Shown piece by piece: positions 34,306 through 43,528 of a DNA stretch of 64,000 nucleotides (positions are counted from its first letter, which is position 1; each line of letters starts with the position of its first letter). This DNA is from Polyangium mundeleinium (lineage in GTDB: Bacteria > Myxococcota_A > Polyangia > Polyangiales > Polyangiaceae): NCBI RefSeq assembly GCF_028369105.1, contig NZ_JAQNDO010000001.1:5982501-6046500 (forward strand), read 5' to 3'. Both the position numbers and the translations under genes were made by a program. The notes beneath the pieces are model-generated. The model did no database searches. It saw only the letters and a program-made list of their open reading frames with translations, and was not told where the DNA came from.

Positions 34306-35859
34306 CTATTCTCGGCGCGTCTCGGGGAGCGCGTATTCGAGCAAGATTGCGCCGCCCTCCTCGGTGAAGAACAACGTCTTCAGATCGATCAGGCTCCGCG
34401 TGGGCTGCGCTCCGGCCTCCGTCGTGACGCCGTAGGTGCGCAGGAGCTCGACGCCGAGATCCTGCACGAGCGCCTCGACGTTGAATTCGTAGGCGACGGG
34501 CGTCACGAGGTAGTTGAACGCCTTGAAATAGCGGAGCATGTCCTCGCCCGATTGCACGAACATGTAATTGCCGCCCCGGCTGTTCGAGATCGCGTGGATC
34601 ACCGACTGGTGGAAGTTTTCCCCGAGCCCGAGCGCGGTCAGGCCGATGCGCCGGCTCGCCTGCTCGGTCACGAGCCGCTGGAGCGAGGAGGTATCCGTCA
34701 CGCCGGTGTTGAGCCCTGCGTCCGAGATGAGGAGCACGCGGTGCTCGTAGCCCGCCAGGCGGTCCACGTTTTCTCCGACGAGCTTGAATCCATCACGCAG
34801 GCCGGCTTCCAGGTTCGTCGAGCCGCGCGTCTGGAGCGCCTTCACCTTCGTGAGGAGCGCCTGCTTGTCGCGCACGGGCGCGGGCCGGACGAGGATCTCG
34901 CTGTTCGTGTCGAACAGGACGATCGACAGCATATCGGCCTCGTCGAGCTCCTGGATCGTCTGGACGAGCGCGTCCTTGGCCCATTCGAGCCGCGACTTTT
35001 CGGTGGCGTCCGTGGCGCCCATCGAGCCGCTGACGTCGAGCACGACCGCGAGGTTCAGCGGATCGCGCTGGAAGGTCTCGGCCGTCATCGAGGAGCTCAT
35101 GCCGAGCTGCACGTACAGCCTGCGTTTCTCGGAATCGACGGCCACGGCCGGATCGACACAAACGAGGTCCCGGCACGCCTCGGCGCGCGTGAGCGGCAGG
35201 GAAAACTCGCGCAAGAACCCCTCGACGGTGAGCACGGCGGCCTTGGGCACGCTTCCATCCCGCACGATCTTGCGGTAATACCCGAATCCCTGCGCACCGC
35301 CGCCGCCCAGGGCGAGCCCACCCCCGGGCGCTGCCGCCCGCGCGGCAACCCGCACCCCGTACCACGGCAATGGCGTCGGAGGCGAATACCCGCCGATCGG
35401 GGGCTCTGCTTTCTGCATGTTCGCCGCGAGCGCGCGCGCGAGGTCCAGGACTTCCATGACGTCCTGATCCGCGCGGAGGCGCGGATTTGCCAGGATCCGG
35501 GCATCCAGGGTCTGGATTTCGGCGCGCAACGCGGAAGCGACGGCCCTGCGGGGCGCGGTGCAAACGGGGAAGATGCTTCGGTCGCGGGGGCGAACGGGCT
35601 CGGTGCAGGCTTCCTGGTATCGACCGAGGAAATCCACGACGCTCTGCGCGGTCTGCGCCAGGAAAATCGTCTTTTCGATGCCGGGATCGGTGGCGGTGAG
35701 CCCGGGGGCGCCGAGAGCCGGGATGTCGAGGGAGCGGGAACCGGACTCGGTGCGTGCATTGTCTGCGCGCTCGTAACGCCAGGAGACGTCGACACGGGGA
35801 GCCGCGAGGGCTGGCCGCGCAAAAAGGACCAGCGTGGCGAGGAGCAAGAGGATTTGCAT
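34306..35859 (-). CDS. Exported von Willebrand factor A (VWA) domain protein
   Basis: The protein has 517 aa. The signal peptide is MQILLLLATLVLFARPALA. A VWA domain (about 268-440) has an intact metal-ion-dependent adhesion site (DVSGSMG at 275-281, then a Thr-containing GSTNLEAGL and LISDAG). The roughly 240 residues before it are unassigned and include four Cys. VWA proteins bind partners through the metal site, here in the periplasm or at the surface. The start at 35859 is fixed by an ideal Shine-Dalgarno (AAGGAGGT). It follows the S41 peptidase gene by 130 bases on the same strand. Confidence 0.88.
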   Translation of the reverse strand: MQILLLLATLVLFARPALAAPRVDVSWRYERADNARTESGSRSLDIPALGAPGLTATDPGIEKTIFLAQTAQSVVDFLGRYQEACTEPVRPRDRSIFPVCTAPRRAVASALRAEIQTLDARILANPRLRADQDVMEVLDLARALAANMQKAEPPIGGYSPPTPLPWYGVRVAARAAAPGGGLALGGGGAQGFGYYRKIVRDGSVPKAAVLTVEGFLREFSLPLTRAEACRDLVCVDPAVAVDSEKRRLYVQLGMSSSMTAETFQRDPLNLAVVLDVSGSMGATDATEKSRLEWAKDALVQTIQELDEADMLSIVLFDTNSEILVRPAPVRDKQALLTKVKALQTRGSTNLEAGLRDGFKLVGENVDRLAGYEHRVLLISDAGLNTGVTDTSSLQRLVTEQASRRIGLTALGLGENFHQSVIHAISNSRGGNYMFVQSGEDMLRYFKAFNYLVTPVAYEFNVEALVQDLGVELLRTYGVTTEAGAQPTRSLIDLKTLFFTEEGGAILLEYALPETRRE

Positions 35860-35988
35860 GGAAACCTCCTTCCCGGGCCGAGCCCGGGTGCGGGGAGGAA
35901 GCAAGAGGGGCGCCCACGGGGAAGGGGGGCGAAGGCGGAGTCCAGCAGGAAGCTTTTGCCTGAAGAATCGATACCGCGCGGAGACGGC

Positions 35989-37227
35989 TCAATGCGAGGA
36001 CGCCGCGAGGATCTCGAGCGCGCGCGCCAGGATCACGTCCTCGCCCGGCGCGTCGTGGCCGACGAGGTCGACGCGTTCGGGCGGGAGCCAGCGGTGCCGC
36101 GGAGTGCCATCGATATGGAAGAGCCGCTCGACCGGGATCGCGAAACGAATCCCGCTTTGGTTCAGGGTGGATGACGTGATGGCGCCCTTGAGCCCGGCCA
36201 TGGCCGTGCCGACCACGACGCCGCGGCGCATCCCGTCGACGCCGATGGCCATGCCCTCGCCCATGCTCCCTGTCCAGTGATCGACGAGCACGGCGAGCGG
36301 CTTTTCGTACGTGAAGGGGCCGCGCGGGAGCACGTATTGGACCCACACCCGGCTCCGCCCCTGCCAGCCGACGCCCGGCAATTCGTGCTTCTGGTAGGGC
36401 AGGGGCTCCCGCACGAAGCGCCCGAGCAGCGCCTCGGCAATGGCGCTGTTGCCGCCGCTCGGGGTATCCCGCAAGTCCAGGATGAACGCGCGGCAATCGG
36501 CGAGCGCGGCGAGCGCGGCGTCGAACGCAGGGACGAGCGCGTCGTCGCCGAGGGAATTGTGGATCCGGAGATAACCGACGCCGCCCGCGAGCCTTCGCTG
36601 CTCGAGCGGCCCGTCGCCGGACGGGACCTCGGGGGCGCCGAGCTCGACATCACGTGGACCTTGGGCGGTCGCGATGCGGAGCCGTCGCCGTTCGTCATGG
36701 CGGCCGGCGAGGAGGCTGCGCAGCGCCCATGCATGCGCCGTGGGGTCGGTGCTCGCCGTCGCTGTCCCCAGCCGCTCCGTGATGGCCCGCGCGACGGGGA
36801 CGCCGCCGATTGCAAGGATCTCCTGGCCCGCTCGCAGGCCCGCCTGCGCCGCGGCGCTGCCCGGCCGGACCTGCGTGACGATCGCGCGCGTTCCCTCGAG
36901 CTCGGCCCACAGATCCGCGCCGCTCGGCACGAGGCGAAAGGAATGCGCGGTATTGGTGCCGAGATGCGCATGGGCGTCGTGCAGCTCCTCGAGCACGAGC
37001 TCGAAGAGGGCGATCCGCTCCGCTTTGGTGCGGACCTCGGCGGCGCGCGCGGCGTGCCTTCGGCGCACGGCGTCCCAGTCGATCGACGACTCCGCGAAAT
37101 AGCCGTAGTTCTCGCGGATCGCCATCACGAGCTGATCGACGTCCGCCGCGACCCCACGCGGCGCCGAGGCGCAACCCGAGAGCGCAGCGAGGAGAGCCAT
37201 GGCGAATGGGACGGCAAAACCGCGCAT
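35989..37227 (-). CDS. Lipoprotein S41-family (C-terminal processing) peptidase
   Basis: The protein has 412 aa. Lipobox LSGC (Cys19), a helical S41 N-terminal part, a PDZ domain (about 105-195; PGSAAAQAGLRAGQEILAIGG) and the S41 catalytic core follow in order. The core contains FILDLRDTPSGGN and VDHWTGSMGEG, where Ser321 is the expected nucleophile; a Lys later (GLKGA) could be the general base. This suggests a Ser/Lys dyad protease in the periplasm that cleaves C-termini. The protein is complete. No partner is obvious. The VWA gene downstream on the same strand may be co-transcribed. Confidence 0.87.
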   Translation of the reverse strand: MRGFAVPFAMALLAALSGCASAPRGVAADVDQLVMAIRENYGYFAESSIDWDAVRRRHAARAAEVRTKAERIALFELVLEELHDAHAHLGTNTAHSFRLVPSGADLWAELEGTRAIVTQVRPGSAAAQAGLRAGQEILAIGGVPVARAITERLGTATASTDPTAHAWALRSLLAGRHDERRRLRIATAQGPRDVELGAPEVPSGDGPLEQRRLAGGVGYLRIHNSLGDDALVPAFDAALAALADCRAFILDLRDTPSGGNSAIAEALLGRFVREPLPYQKHELPGVGWQGRSRVWVQYVLPRGPFTYEKPLAVLVDHWTGSMGEGMAIGVDGMRRGVVVGTAMAGLKGAITSSTLNQSGIRFAIPVERLFHIDGTPRHRWLPPERVDLVGHDAPGEDVILARALEILAASSH

Positions 37228-37348
37228 ACCGGCGCGAACCTAGCCGAGCGTTCGCCCATCCGCAACCGGCCCCGGGGAAAACCACCGCTCGGGAGCACGT
37301 TTTTGCTGCGCGAGCGATTGAACCCGACTCATACTTCACGCAGGCAAG

Positions 37349-37690
37349 ATGCGCATGTTATCCCTCAGCGACCTCGAGACCGCCGATCCGAGCACGGACC
37401 CGCAGTCGATTGTGTTCCCGTTCGATTCCGCGCGCGCGAGCGGACCAGGGGACCTGGTGATGCTTGCCGGTCCCGCGGCGATGGATCTCTTCGTGCTCGC
37501 CTTGCTGACGCTCGTTCGACGTTTTGGAGAGCCCGACTTCCCAACCGTCAGATGTCCCACTCCCTCGACGTCCGCCGCGCCGGAGCTGTGCAGCGCGGCG
37601 TGGGACTTCGACTACCACCGCGTGGTTTTGCGCGTCGTCCCGAACCCGGATGGATTCGCATCGTTCACGGTACAATTCTTTCGCGTCTGA
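37349..37690 (+). CDS. Unknown small protein (113 aa)
   Basis: The frame encodes 113 aa with a normal soluble composition, GC-rich third positions and a beta-rich C-terminal half (DYHRVVLRVVPNPDGFASFTVQFF). The N-terminal half has one mildly hydrophobic stretch (AAMDLFVLALLTLV) that could be a buried helix rather than a membrane segment. No family is recognised. The Shine-Dalgarno (AGGCAAG) is weak. It precedes the hydrolase gene by 72 bases on the same strand. Confidence 0.5.
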   Translation: MRMLSLSDLETADPSTDPQSIVFPFDSARASGPGDLVMLAGPAAMDLFVLALLTLVRRFGEPDFPTVRCPTPSTSAAPELCSAAWDFDYHRVVLRVVPNPDGFASFTVQFFRV

Positions 37691-37762
37691 CGGAACGTAG
37701 GGAGAGACCGCCCAGCATGGCGTAGGCTCGACGAAAAGCACCAAGGGTACAGGCCCCCAACG

Positions 37763-38899
37763 ATGCAGCAGGCGACCCCCACAGACGACATCGATCGCGA
37801 AGCGGCCGCCATCAAGCCGCCTGGGCGCATGCGTATTGTCGGGTGGATTCTCGGCGCCATCTCCATGGTCGTGTTGGCTCCGGTGCTGATCCTCTTCGTC
37901 GCGGCAAACGGCGTGACGACGTCCACCTTGGCCCTCGGGGCCCTGTTGGTAGCGATCGGCCTGATGACCATGGTACGGATTCCGCCCCGCGGATCCAGGC
38001 GGGTCGCACTGCTCACGGCCGCAGCGCTGTGCTTGGTGAGTGTCTCGATATTCGTCATTGCAAGACTCTGTGCCGTACCTCCGCCCCAGGAGTTTCACTT
38101 CGCCGAGAACGGTCGTCGCAATGCGCCCCCTCCATGGCCCAGCCGGCTCGTGGACGAGCGGGAAACGGTCCTGACTGGGTTGTACTTCTCGGACCTGCTG
38201 GGGCTCGTCAAGGGTCCCGAGACGGAGCACCTCGACCAGCTACTTCGCAATGCCTACGCGGCATCATCGCCTCCGTGGCCCAATGCTGTCCTCATCGCGT
38301 CGTCCTCCGACGCTTCGAGACATCTCGAGCATGTTCCAAGGGGCTCCACGGCCGTCCCATGTATCGTGTTCCTCCACGGCTTCGGCGGTCAGCTCACCGC
38401 GTACCTACGGGTGCTCCACCAGGCGTTCGGCGACCGGTTCGCCATCGTTGCGCCTTTCCTCGACTCCACGGGGGCCTTCTGGACACCACACGGCAAGGCG
38501 GTGGTCAGCGCTCTCGTCACGAAGCACTTGCCCCCCGAGGTCGATCGCTCGCGTGTCTTCCTCGTCGGTCTGTCGAATGGCGCCGTCGGCGCAACGGCAA
38601 TCCTGCAAGATCCAGATCTATCACGGCACTTCCGGGGGTTCGTTCTCGTTTCCGGGATCGGTGAGGTCGCGCAGCCGAACGCGGGGGCGAACGTCCTTCT
38701 GATGGCAGGTTCCGACGACGCGCGGTTTCCGCTGCACGACATCCAGAGCGCCGCCGAAACGCTGCGTGGGCGTGTCGCTCGGGTCGAGATGGAAACGTTT
38801 CCGGCAGACCATTTTCTGTGGTTGAGCCACGCCCGAGAAATGACAACGACCATGAATCATTGGCTCTCGTCGCAGTTGGAGGAAGGACAATGCCCATGA
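37763..38899 (+). CDS. Membrane-anchored alpha/beta hydrolase (esterase/lipase-like)
   Basis: The protein has 378 aa. Three N-terminal membrane helices (about 25-50, 53-70, 80-100) are followed by an alpha/beta-hydrolase domain with IVFLHGFGG (oxyanion loop), GLSNG (nucleophile elbow), AGSDDARFP (acid) and DHFLWLSH (His). All triad positions are therefore present. The hydrolase domain probably faces the periplasm, which is inferred. The substrate is unknown; an ester of small or medium size is likely. Confidence 0.82.
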   Translation: MQQATPTDDIDREAAAIKPPGRMRIVGWILGAISMVVLAPVLILFVAANGVTTSTLALGALLVAIGLMTMVRIPPRGSRRVALLTAAALCLVSVSIFVIARLCAVPPPQEFHFAENGRRNAPPPWPSRLVDERETVLTGLYFSDLLGLVKGPETEHLDQLLRNAYAASSPPWPNAVLIASSSDASRHLEHVPRGSTAVPCIVFLHGFGGQLTAYLRVLHQAFGDRFAIVAPFLDSTGAFWTPHGKAVVSALVTKHLPPEVDRSRVFLVGLSNGAVGATAILQDPDLSRHFRGFVLVSGIGEVAQPNAGANVLLMAGSDDARFPLHDIQSAAETLRGRVARVEMETFPADHFLWLSHAREMTTTMNHWLSSQLEEGQCP

Positions 38900-38993
38900 T
38901 GGAAGCGCTGGAGGGCCCATCGCTGACGTGCGGGGCGCCTCCTGGGGGACGCGCCTTTGCCAGCAGCACGCGAGCCGTGGTATCTTCGCGGAC

Positions 38994-39527
38994 ATGAGCT
39001 TACTTCGACCATGGTCTACGCCTCGCATCCGGCAGCTTGGGCGGCTCGCCCTGCTCCCAATCATCATCTTCGCTGGCTCGTGCTACCAGGGCCCGAGCTG
39101 CAACCTCAACTTCGACAACTGCCACGGCGACGCAGAGTGCGGGCCGGGGCTCATCTGCGCCCAGGACACGTTCTCGCTCGGCCTCGCGTGTATCGCTGCG
39201 ACGGAGTGCGATACCAACGCGGATTGCCCGGGCGGGGCGCTCTGCATCCAGCGCACCACGATGCCCCCCGACAATCCCTTCGGGAGCGAATCGCCCGGCA
39301 AGAAGGTCTGTAACTGCGGCTCGTTCTGCAACGGCGGCGTCGGAGGTTTTGGTGGCGCCGGAGGCGAAGGCGGAGTCGGAGGTGAAGGCGGAATCGGAGG
39401 CGCTGGCGGAATCGGAGGCGCTGGCGGAATCGGCGGCGCTGGCGGACTCGGCGGCGCGGGTGGAATCGGGGGCGCGGGCGGAATCGGGGGCGCGGGTGGC
39501 GCCGGTGGAATGGGAGGTAACAATTGA
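38994..39527 (+). CDS. Small Cys-rich lipoprotein with Gly-rich C-terminus
   Basis: The protein has 177 aa. The ATG at 38994 (MSLLRPW) gives a basic region, a hydrophobic stretch and a lipobox-like FAGSC. A compact domain with about ten Cys (HGDAECGPGLICAQ, NADCPGGALCIQ) follows, then a C-terminal tail of about 60 residues of GGIGGAGG units. The Cys spacing resembles small disulphide-rich modules of myxobacterial lipoproteins. Unlike the other Gly-rich lipoproteins here, the tract is at the C-terminus. Its TGA overlaps a TTG start of the next gene (TTGA), so the two are translationally coupled. Confidence 0.78.
   Translation: MSLLRPWSTPRIRQLGRLALLPIIIFAGSCYQGPSCNLNFDNCHGDAECGPGLICAQDTFSLGLACIAATECDTNADCPGGALCIQRTTMPPDNPFGSESPGKKVCNCGSFCNGGVGGFGGAGGEGGVGGEGGIGGAGGIGGAGGIGGAGGLGGAGGIGGAGGIGGAGGAGGMGGNN
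39340..39518 (+). repeat. In-frame Gly-rich tandem repeat (GGIGGAGG units)
   Basis: Copies of a unit encoding GGIGGAGGIGGA, most clearly GGCGGAATCGGAGGCGCT and variants, make up the last third of the small lipoprotein gene. Unit length is a multiple of three. The sequence drifts from GGAGGCGCT to GGGGGCGCG toward the 3' end. Confidence 0.8.
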
Positions 39528-39805
39528 AGCGCGTTCTTTTCGTGGCGCTCGGCCTCGTGATGCTGAGCCTGGGCTGTCAGAACACGGTCGATGGCGTCTG
39601 CGAGGACCTCGGCGAATGCCCCGACGTGGTCCCGGACCGTTGCCTCTCCGATGGGCGTGCGCTTCAGTCGTCCGCGGAGTCGCGCGGCTGTGACGAGCCG
39701 TTCGAGGAGTACATCGATTGCGTGGCGGGCGCGAGGTGCTCCTGGGTGCAGTCCTGCCAGGTGGAGCGCTCCGCCCTGGAGTCTTGCGCCGGCTCGTTCC
39801 CGTAG
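39524..39805 (+). CDS. Small Cys-rich lipoprotein (93 aa), coupled to the previous gene
   Basis: Translation starts at TTG 39524, sharing 4 bases with the previous stop. The product has a lipobox (MLSLGC) near residue 18 and eight further Cys (DGVCEDLGECPD, SRGCDEP, DCVAGARC, QSCQVE, ESCAGS) in 75 residues, so it is compact and disulphide-bonded. It looks like a partner of the preceding lipoprotein. No function can be assigned. Confidence 0.7.
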   Translation: MKRVLFVALGLVMLSLGCQNTVDGVCEDLGECPDVVPDRCLSDGRALQSSAESRGCDEPFEEYIDCVAGARCSWVQSCQVERSALESCAGSFP

Positions 39806-39848
39806 CCGCGAGCCCTGGCTTCGGGGCGGTCGCGACGGTCTCCCGAGG

Positions 39849-40020
39849 GGTCGCCTCGTGTCGACTCCCGCCGGTCCTCGTGGACCGAGGGGGTCGCCTC
39901 GCGTCGACCCCCGCCGGTCATCGTGGCATGAAGGGGTCGCCTCGCGTCGACCCTCGCCGGTCCTCGTGAGCCGAGGGGGTCGAGACGCGTCGACTCCTGC
40001 CGGTCATCGTGGGCGTTGGG
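39849..40020. repeat. 43-bp tandem repeat, four copies, each able to fold
   Basis: Four copies at exact 43-bp spacing (GGTCGCC or GGTCGAG at 39849, 39892, 39935, 39978). Within a unit, GGGTCG-CCTCGCGT-CGACCC can form a hairpin, and the first unit also has GGTCC-TCGT-GGACC. The last unit is diverged (GGTCGAGACG). The array sits in the gap between converging genes, so it may act as a bidirectional transcription stop or a REP-like element. No open spacers are present, so it is not CRISPR. Confidence 0.85.
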
Positions 40021-40054
40021 AGGACGATGGGGGGAGGGAATCGCTCCCAGGAAA

Positions 40055-40531
40055 CTAGAGCGCCTTCGGCGCGAGCACGCGGCAGAGCTTGGCGACCTCG
40101 TCCCGTCGCTCGGGCTTCGCCGCCTTGATGGTGCAATGCAGCCAGTCCTTGCCGATCGGATAGGCGTACTCCGCCACGTAAAAGCTCTGGATCTCGTTCT
40201 TGTACGAGCCCTCGCGCGCCACGGAGCCGTCGGGGTTCTTCTCGTTCTTGTCGAGCTTGACGTCCTTGGCGCCGGGGGGCGCGATATCGCCCATGGGCGG
40301 GACGGGCGTCACGGCGAGGAGCATCCCGTCGAGCTTCGCGTTCTTGCCCTTCTCGACGACGTGGAAGCCCGACGCGCTCGCATCCGCGATCGTCATGTTT
40401 CCGGGGATCGCGACCTCGCACTTCGCCTCCGGCACCTGCACGCGGACGAGGGCCTCTTCGCCTTTGCCACACCCCGTGAGGGCAGCGGCGACGACGAACA
40501 TGGATGCGGCGGCATGGATCGAGCTCTTCAT
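40055..40531 (-). CDS. Putative lipoprotein (158 aa)
   Basis: The ATG at 40531 (MKSSIHAAASM) gives a signal region and a lipobox (LTGC, near residue 21). The rest is an unassigned domain with one buried beta-rich core (ALVRVQVPEAKCEVAIPG) and a Lys-rich middle. It resembles small lipoproteins of unknown function in myxobacteria. No Shine-Dalgarno is seen. The gene converges on the lipoprotein pair across the 43-bp repeat array. Confidence 0.62.
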   Translation of the reverse strand: MKSSIHAAASMFVVAAALTGCGKGEEALVRVQVPEAKCEVAIPGNMTIADASASGFHVVEKGKNAKLDGMLLAVTPVPPMGDIAPPGAKDVKLDKNEKNPDGSVAREGSYKNEIQSFYVAEYAYPIGKDWLHCTIKAAKPERRDEVAKLCRVLAPKAL

Positions 40532-40645
40532 GGGGGGTAGCGGTTCCTTTCCCTGCTTCGTGGGGGACGCGGCGGCCTCGTAGCAGACCCCCAGGAGCAA
40601 GGGAACAGGAATTTTGTGGTCCAGGTGCGACGCGCCGCCGGTCCT

Positions 40646-41146
40646 CTACGGCTCCCCGTCCCAGTAATCGACCGACGCCTCCTTACGCTGCACCACGCGG
40701 AAGGCCCCGGGCTTTGCCTCGGCCTTCGCGAGGTACTTGCCCGAATCGGGGTACTCGCAGATCTCGGGGTACTCCATCGTGCTGATCGACAGGTATTTGA
40801 GCGGCGCGTTCGATGTATTCAGGATCTGGTGCGGGTATTCGGGGCCCGGCGGGATGAAGATCACGTCGCCGGCCACGATCGGCAAATGTTCGCCCGCCAC
40901 GCGCAGCGTGCCTTCGCCTTCGAGGACGATGAACATCTCCTCCTGCGTGTAGTGGTAATGGTAGGGGCAGCCGCGGCCGCCCGGGGGCATGATGTCGATC
41001 GAGGCGCCGAGCTTCTTTGCCGCCGTGCCCGGGGCGAGGCCGGCGAACGAGGTGTCGTACAGCGGCGCGCGCTGGAAACGTTCGAGGGGCGCCGTGTTGA
41101 AGTTGCGAATCAGGCGCTGTCGCAGGTCCGTGGCTTGGTCACTCAT
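40646..41146 (-). CDS. Cupin-domain protein
   Basis: The protein has 166 aa. Cupin motif 1 is visible as YHYHYTQEEMFIVLEGEG (HxH...E metal ligands) and motif 2 as AGDVIFIPPGPEYPHQILN (final His ligand). A metal-dependent dioxygenase, isomerase or small-molecule binding protein is possible; the substrate is unknown. It lies 29 bases behind the transhydrogenase-like ADH gene on the same strand, so it is probably the last gene of a three-gene operon. Confidence 0.85.
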   Translation of the reverse strand: MSDQATDLRQRLIRNFNTAPLERFQRAPLYDTSFAGLAPGTAAKKLGASIDIMPPGGRGCPYHYHYTQEEMFIVLEGEGTLRVAGEHLPIVAGDVIFIPPGPEYPHQILNTSNAPLKYLSISTMEYPEICEYPDSGKYLAKAEAKPGAFRVVQRKEASVDYWDGEP

Positions 41147-41175
41147 GGCGGCGCCGAGGCTAGCACGCCTCGGCT

Positions 41176-42483
41176 TCACCAATAAGCAAACGCCCCCCGG
41201 AAGAGCCCGCGCAGCACATCCTCGTCCACCGCGCACGGCGCATTCGACACGAGCCGCGCCTGCACGATCGTCCCGGCTGCAAGCGCGTCCACGTCCGTTT
41301 CCCCGTATCCGACCCCGGAGAGCCCATTCGGCACGCCGGCGGCCCGCATCATCCCGCCGAGGTGTGTCGCCAGCACCTCGCCCGCGTCCTCCGGCCCCGC
41401 ACCGCGTACGTCCGCGCCGAGCCGCGCCGCGGCGTCCAGGTGCCGCGCGGGGCTCGTCTTCGCGAGCGCGCGGAACACCGCCGGCGCATTCACCACGACC
41501 GACACCCCGTGCGGCACGAGCGGCTCGCCTTCGGGATATCCCGGCATCGTGAACGAGCGGCACAGGCCCGAGACCGCGTACGACATCGCATGCGGCAAAT
41601 GCACGCCCGCATTGCCGAACGCGATGCCCGCGAGCGTCGCAGCCCACGCCATTCCCTCGCGCGCCTCCTCGTCCTCCGCATCGGAGACGGCGCGGAGCAG
41701 GTAACGCCCCGCGAGCTCCAGCGCGCTCTTGCAGCCCATGTCGCTCCACGGGTTCGCCCCCTGGCTCATCGGCCGCTTGCTCGCCTCCGGCGCCCGCGGC
41801 CGCGTCGAATAGGGCCGCGCCGTGTACGATTCGAGCGCGTGCGTCACCACGTCGAACCCGCTCGCCGCGACCACGCTCTTCGGCATCGTCCGCGTGGCCC
41901 ATGGATCCACGATCGCCCGGGTCGGGCGGAGTTTTCGGGAGGCAATGCCCGTCTTCGCCTTGCGGCCCGTGTCGTCGAAGACCGCGATCCCCGTGCATTC
42001 GGCGCCCGTGCCGGTCGTCGTCGGGCAAGCGATGTGCGGGGGCAGGGGACCCGGGACCTCGCGGCCCTCGCCGATCGGGCGGTTCACGTACGCATAAAAA
42101 TCGGCCGGGTAGGTCGCATAAAGCAAGGCGGCCTTGCACGTATCGATGACCGATCCGCCGCCGACCGAGACGTACCCGTCGAACCGGCCTTCCGCGGCGA
42201 ACCGCGCCGCCTCGGCGAACGAACGATCCGTCGGCTCGACGTGCACCGTGTCGTACACCACGACGTCCACGCCCGCGCGCCCGAGCGAGCGACGCGCCTC
42301 CGCGACGGGCGCGAGCTCTGCGAGCCGCGCATCCGTGAAGAGCGCGACGCGACGCAGGCCGAGCGCTGCGGCCTCCTCGCCGACCTCCGCGAGCGCGCCC
42401 GGTCCGAACGTGACAGCCGACGCGTCCATCGAGAACGCCGCGTCGCCGCCCTCGATCAGCGCATAACCGAGGCAATACCCCAT
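41176..42483 (-). CDS. Iron-containing alcohol dehydrogenase, hydroxyacid-oxoacid transhydrogenase type
   Basis: The protein has 435 aa. The group III Fe-ADH fold is shown by the [12 protein letters not shown] nucleotide loop, [10 protein letters not shown], and metal-binding residues in [14 protein letters not shown] and [13 protein letters not shown]. The insertion SQGANPWSD and the strongly conserved [11 protein letters not shown] match ADHFE1-like hydroxyacid-oxoacid transhydrogenases rather than ordinary alcohol dehydrogenases. Such enzymes couple oxidation of a 4-hydroxy acid to reduction of a 2-oxo acid without free NAD. The ATG follows the epimerase stop by 4 bases, so the genes are in one operon. 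Confidence 0.85.
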   Translation of the reverse strand: MGYCLGYALIEGGDAAFSMDASAVTFGPGALAEVGEEAAALGLRRVALFTDARLAELAPVAEARRSLGRAGVDVVVYDTVHVEPTDRSFAEAARFAAEGRFDGYVSVGGGSVIDTCKAALLYATYPADFYAYVNRPIGEGREVPGPLPPHIACPTTTGTGAECTGIAVFDDTGRKAKTGIASRKLRPTRAIVDPWATRTMPKSVVAASGFDVVTHALESYTARPYSTRPRAPEASKRPMSQGANPWSDMGCKSALELAGRYLLRAVSDAEDEEAREGMAWAATLAGIAFGNAGVHLPHAMSYAVSGLCRSFTMPGYPEGEPLVPHGVSVVVNAPAVFRALAKTSPARHLDAAARLGADVRGAGPEDAGEVLATHLGGMMRAAGVPNGLSGVGYGETDVDALAAGTIVQARLVSNAPCAVDEDVLRGLFRGAFAYW

Positions 42484-42487
42484 CGCC

Positions 42488-43486
42488 TCAGATCCATTTC
42501 TCGCGGCGGTACCATTCGAGCGCGAGGCGCACGCCTTCCTGGACCTCGACCTTCGAGCGCCAGCCCGTCGCCTCGCGCAGCGCGTCGCTCTTGCACGTCC
42601 ACGCCTCCTGCGCGCCCATCTTCGCCTTCTGCCGGTTGAAGAGGCGCGGCTTCTTGTCGAACCGCGTCGCGATCTCGCCGCCGAACGCCGCCACGTCGAC
42701 GAGCATCTCCGGCAGATCCATGGTGAGCACGCGCCGGCCGCTCGCCTCGACGATCGCCCCCTGGAACCGCTCCCAGGTGACGGGGTCGTTGTCGCACACG
42801 AAAAACGCGCGGCCCTTCGCGCCGTCGTGCGCGGACGCGACGAGCGTCGCCGCGACGAGGTCGTCGACGTAGATGCCCGAGAACCAGCGCTTCTTGTTGC
42901 CGAAGAAGACGTTCCGGCCGCGCTCGACCTCGCGGAACAGGTTGAAGTAGTCGACGTCGCCCGGGCCGTACACGCCGCCGGGCCGCAGCACGGTCCAGGG
43001 GATCACGTCGCCCGCGCGCTCGACCACACGCTCGGCTTCGAGCTTGCTTTGCCCGTAGAACTCGATGGGGCGTGGCGCGTCCGTCTCGATGTGCGGGCGC
43101 GCCGCGCTCGAAGGGCCGTAACTCGCGAGCGAGCTGACGAGGACGAAGCGGCGCACCTCGGGGTGCTTCTTGCGCAGCGCTTCGAGCAGGTTCTCCGTGG
43201 GCATCACGTTCGCGCGCTGGAAGTCGGCGTACGCGACGCCCTTCGTCGCGCCCGCGACGTGCAGCACGTAGTCCGGCTTCTCCTCGCCGAACAAGCGTTC
43301 GAGGCCCGCGCGATCGTCGTACTCGACCTCGACCGAGCGCCCCTGCTTCGCCGGAGGCGAGCCGCGCCGCCGCAAGGAGACGACGTCCACGCCGCGCGAG
43401 GCGAGCGCGCCTTGCAAGCGCCCCCCGATGAAGCCACTCGCGCCCGTGAGGAGGACTTTTCCGGTTGAAATTCCGAGCTCTTCCAC
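42488..43486 (-). CDS. NAD-dependent epimerase/3-beta-HSD-like dehydrogenase
   Basis: The protein has 332 aa from the GTG at 43486 (a TTG at 43504 is also open). The Rossmann motif is TGASGFIG, the catalytic region LVSSLASYG...FYGQSK (YxxxK), and the C-terminal half is that of extended SDRs acting on sugar nucleotides or sterol-like alcohols. It is the first gene of a minus-strand operon with the Fe-ADH and cupin genes, so it may supply a substrate for them. The exact substrate is not recognisable. Confidence 0.85.
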   Translation of the reverse strand: MEELGISTGKVLLTGASGFIGGRLQGALASRGVDVVSLRRRGSPPAKQGRSVEVEYDDRAGLERLFGEEKPDYVLHVAGATKGVAYADFQRANVMPTENLLEALRKKHPEVRRFVLVSSLASYGPSSAARPHIETDAPRPIEFYGQSKLEAERVVERAGDVIPWTVLRPGGVYGPGDVDYFNLFREVERGRNVFFGNKKRWFSGIYVDDLVAATLVASAHDGAKGRAFFVCDNDPVTWERFQGAIVEASGRRVLTMDLPEMLVDVAAFGGEIATRFDKKPRLFNRQKAKMGAQEAWTCKSDALREATGWRSKVEVQEGVRLALEWYRREKWI

Positions 43487-43528
43487 GTCGCCGCTTTGCC
43501 TCAACTGGCGCGGGGCGGCAAGAGCCGA

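Noticed and set aside
39849-40020. CRISPR array or attachment site
   Set aside because: Repeats are contiguous at 43 bp without variable spacers. No integrase or tRNA gene is nearby.
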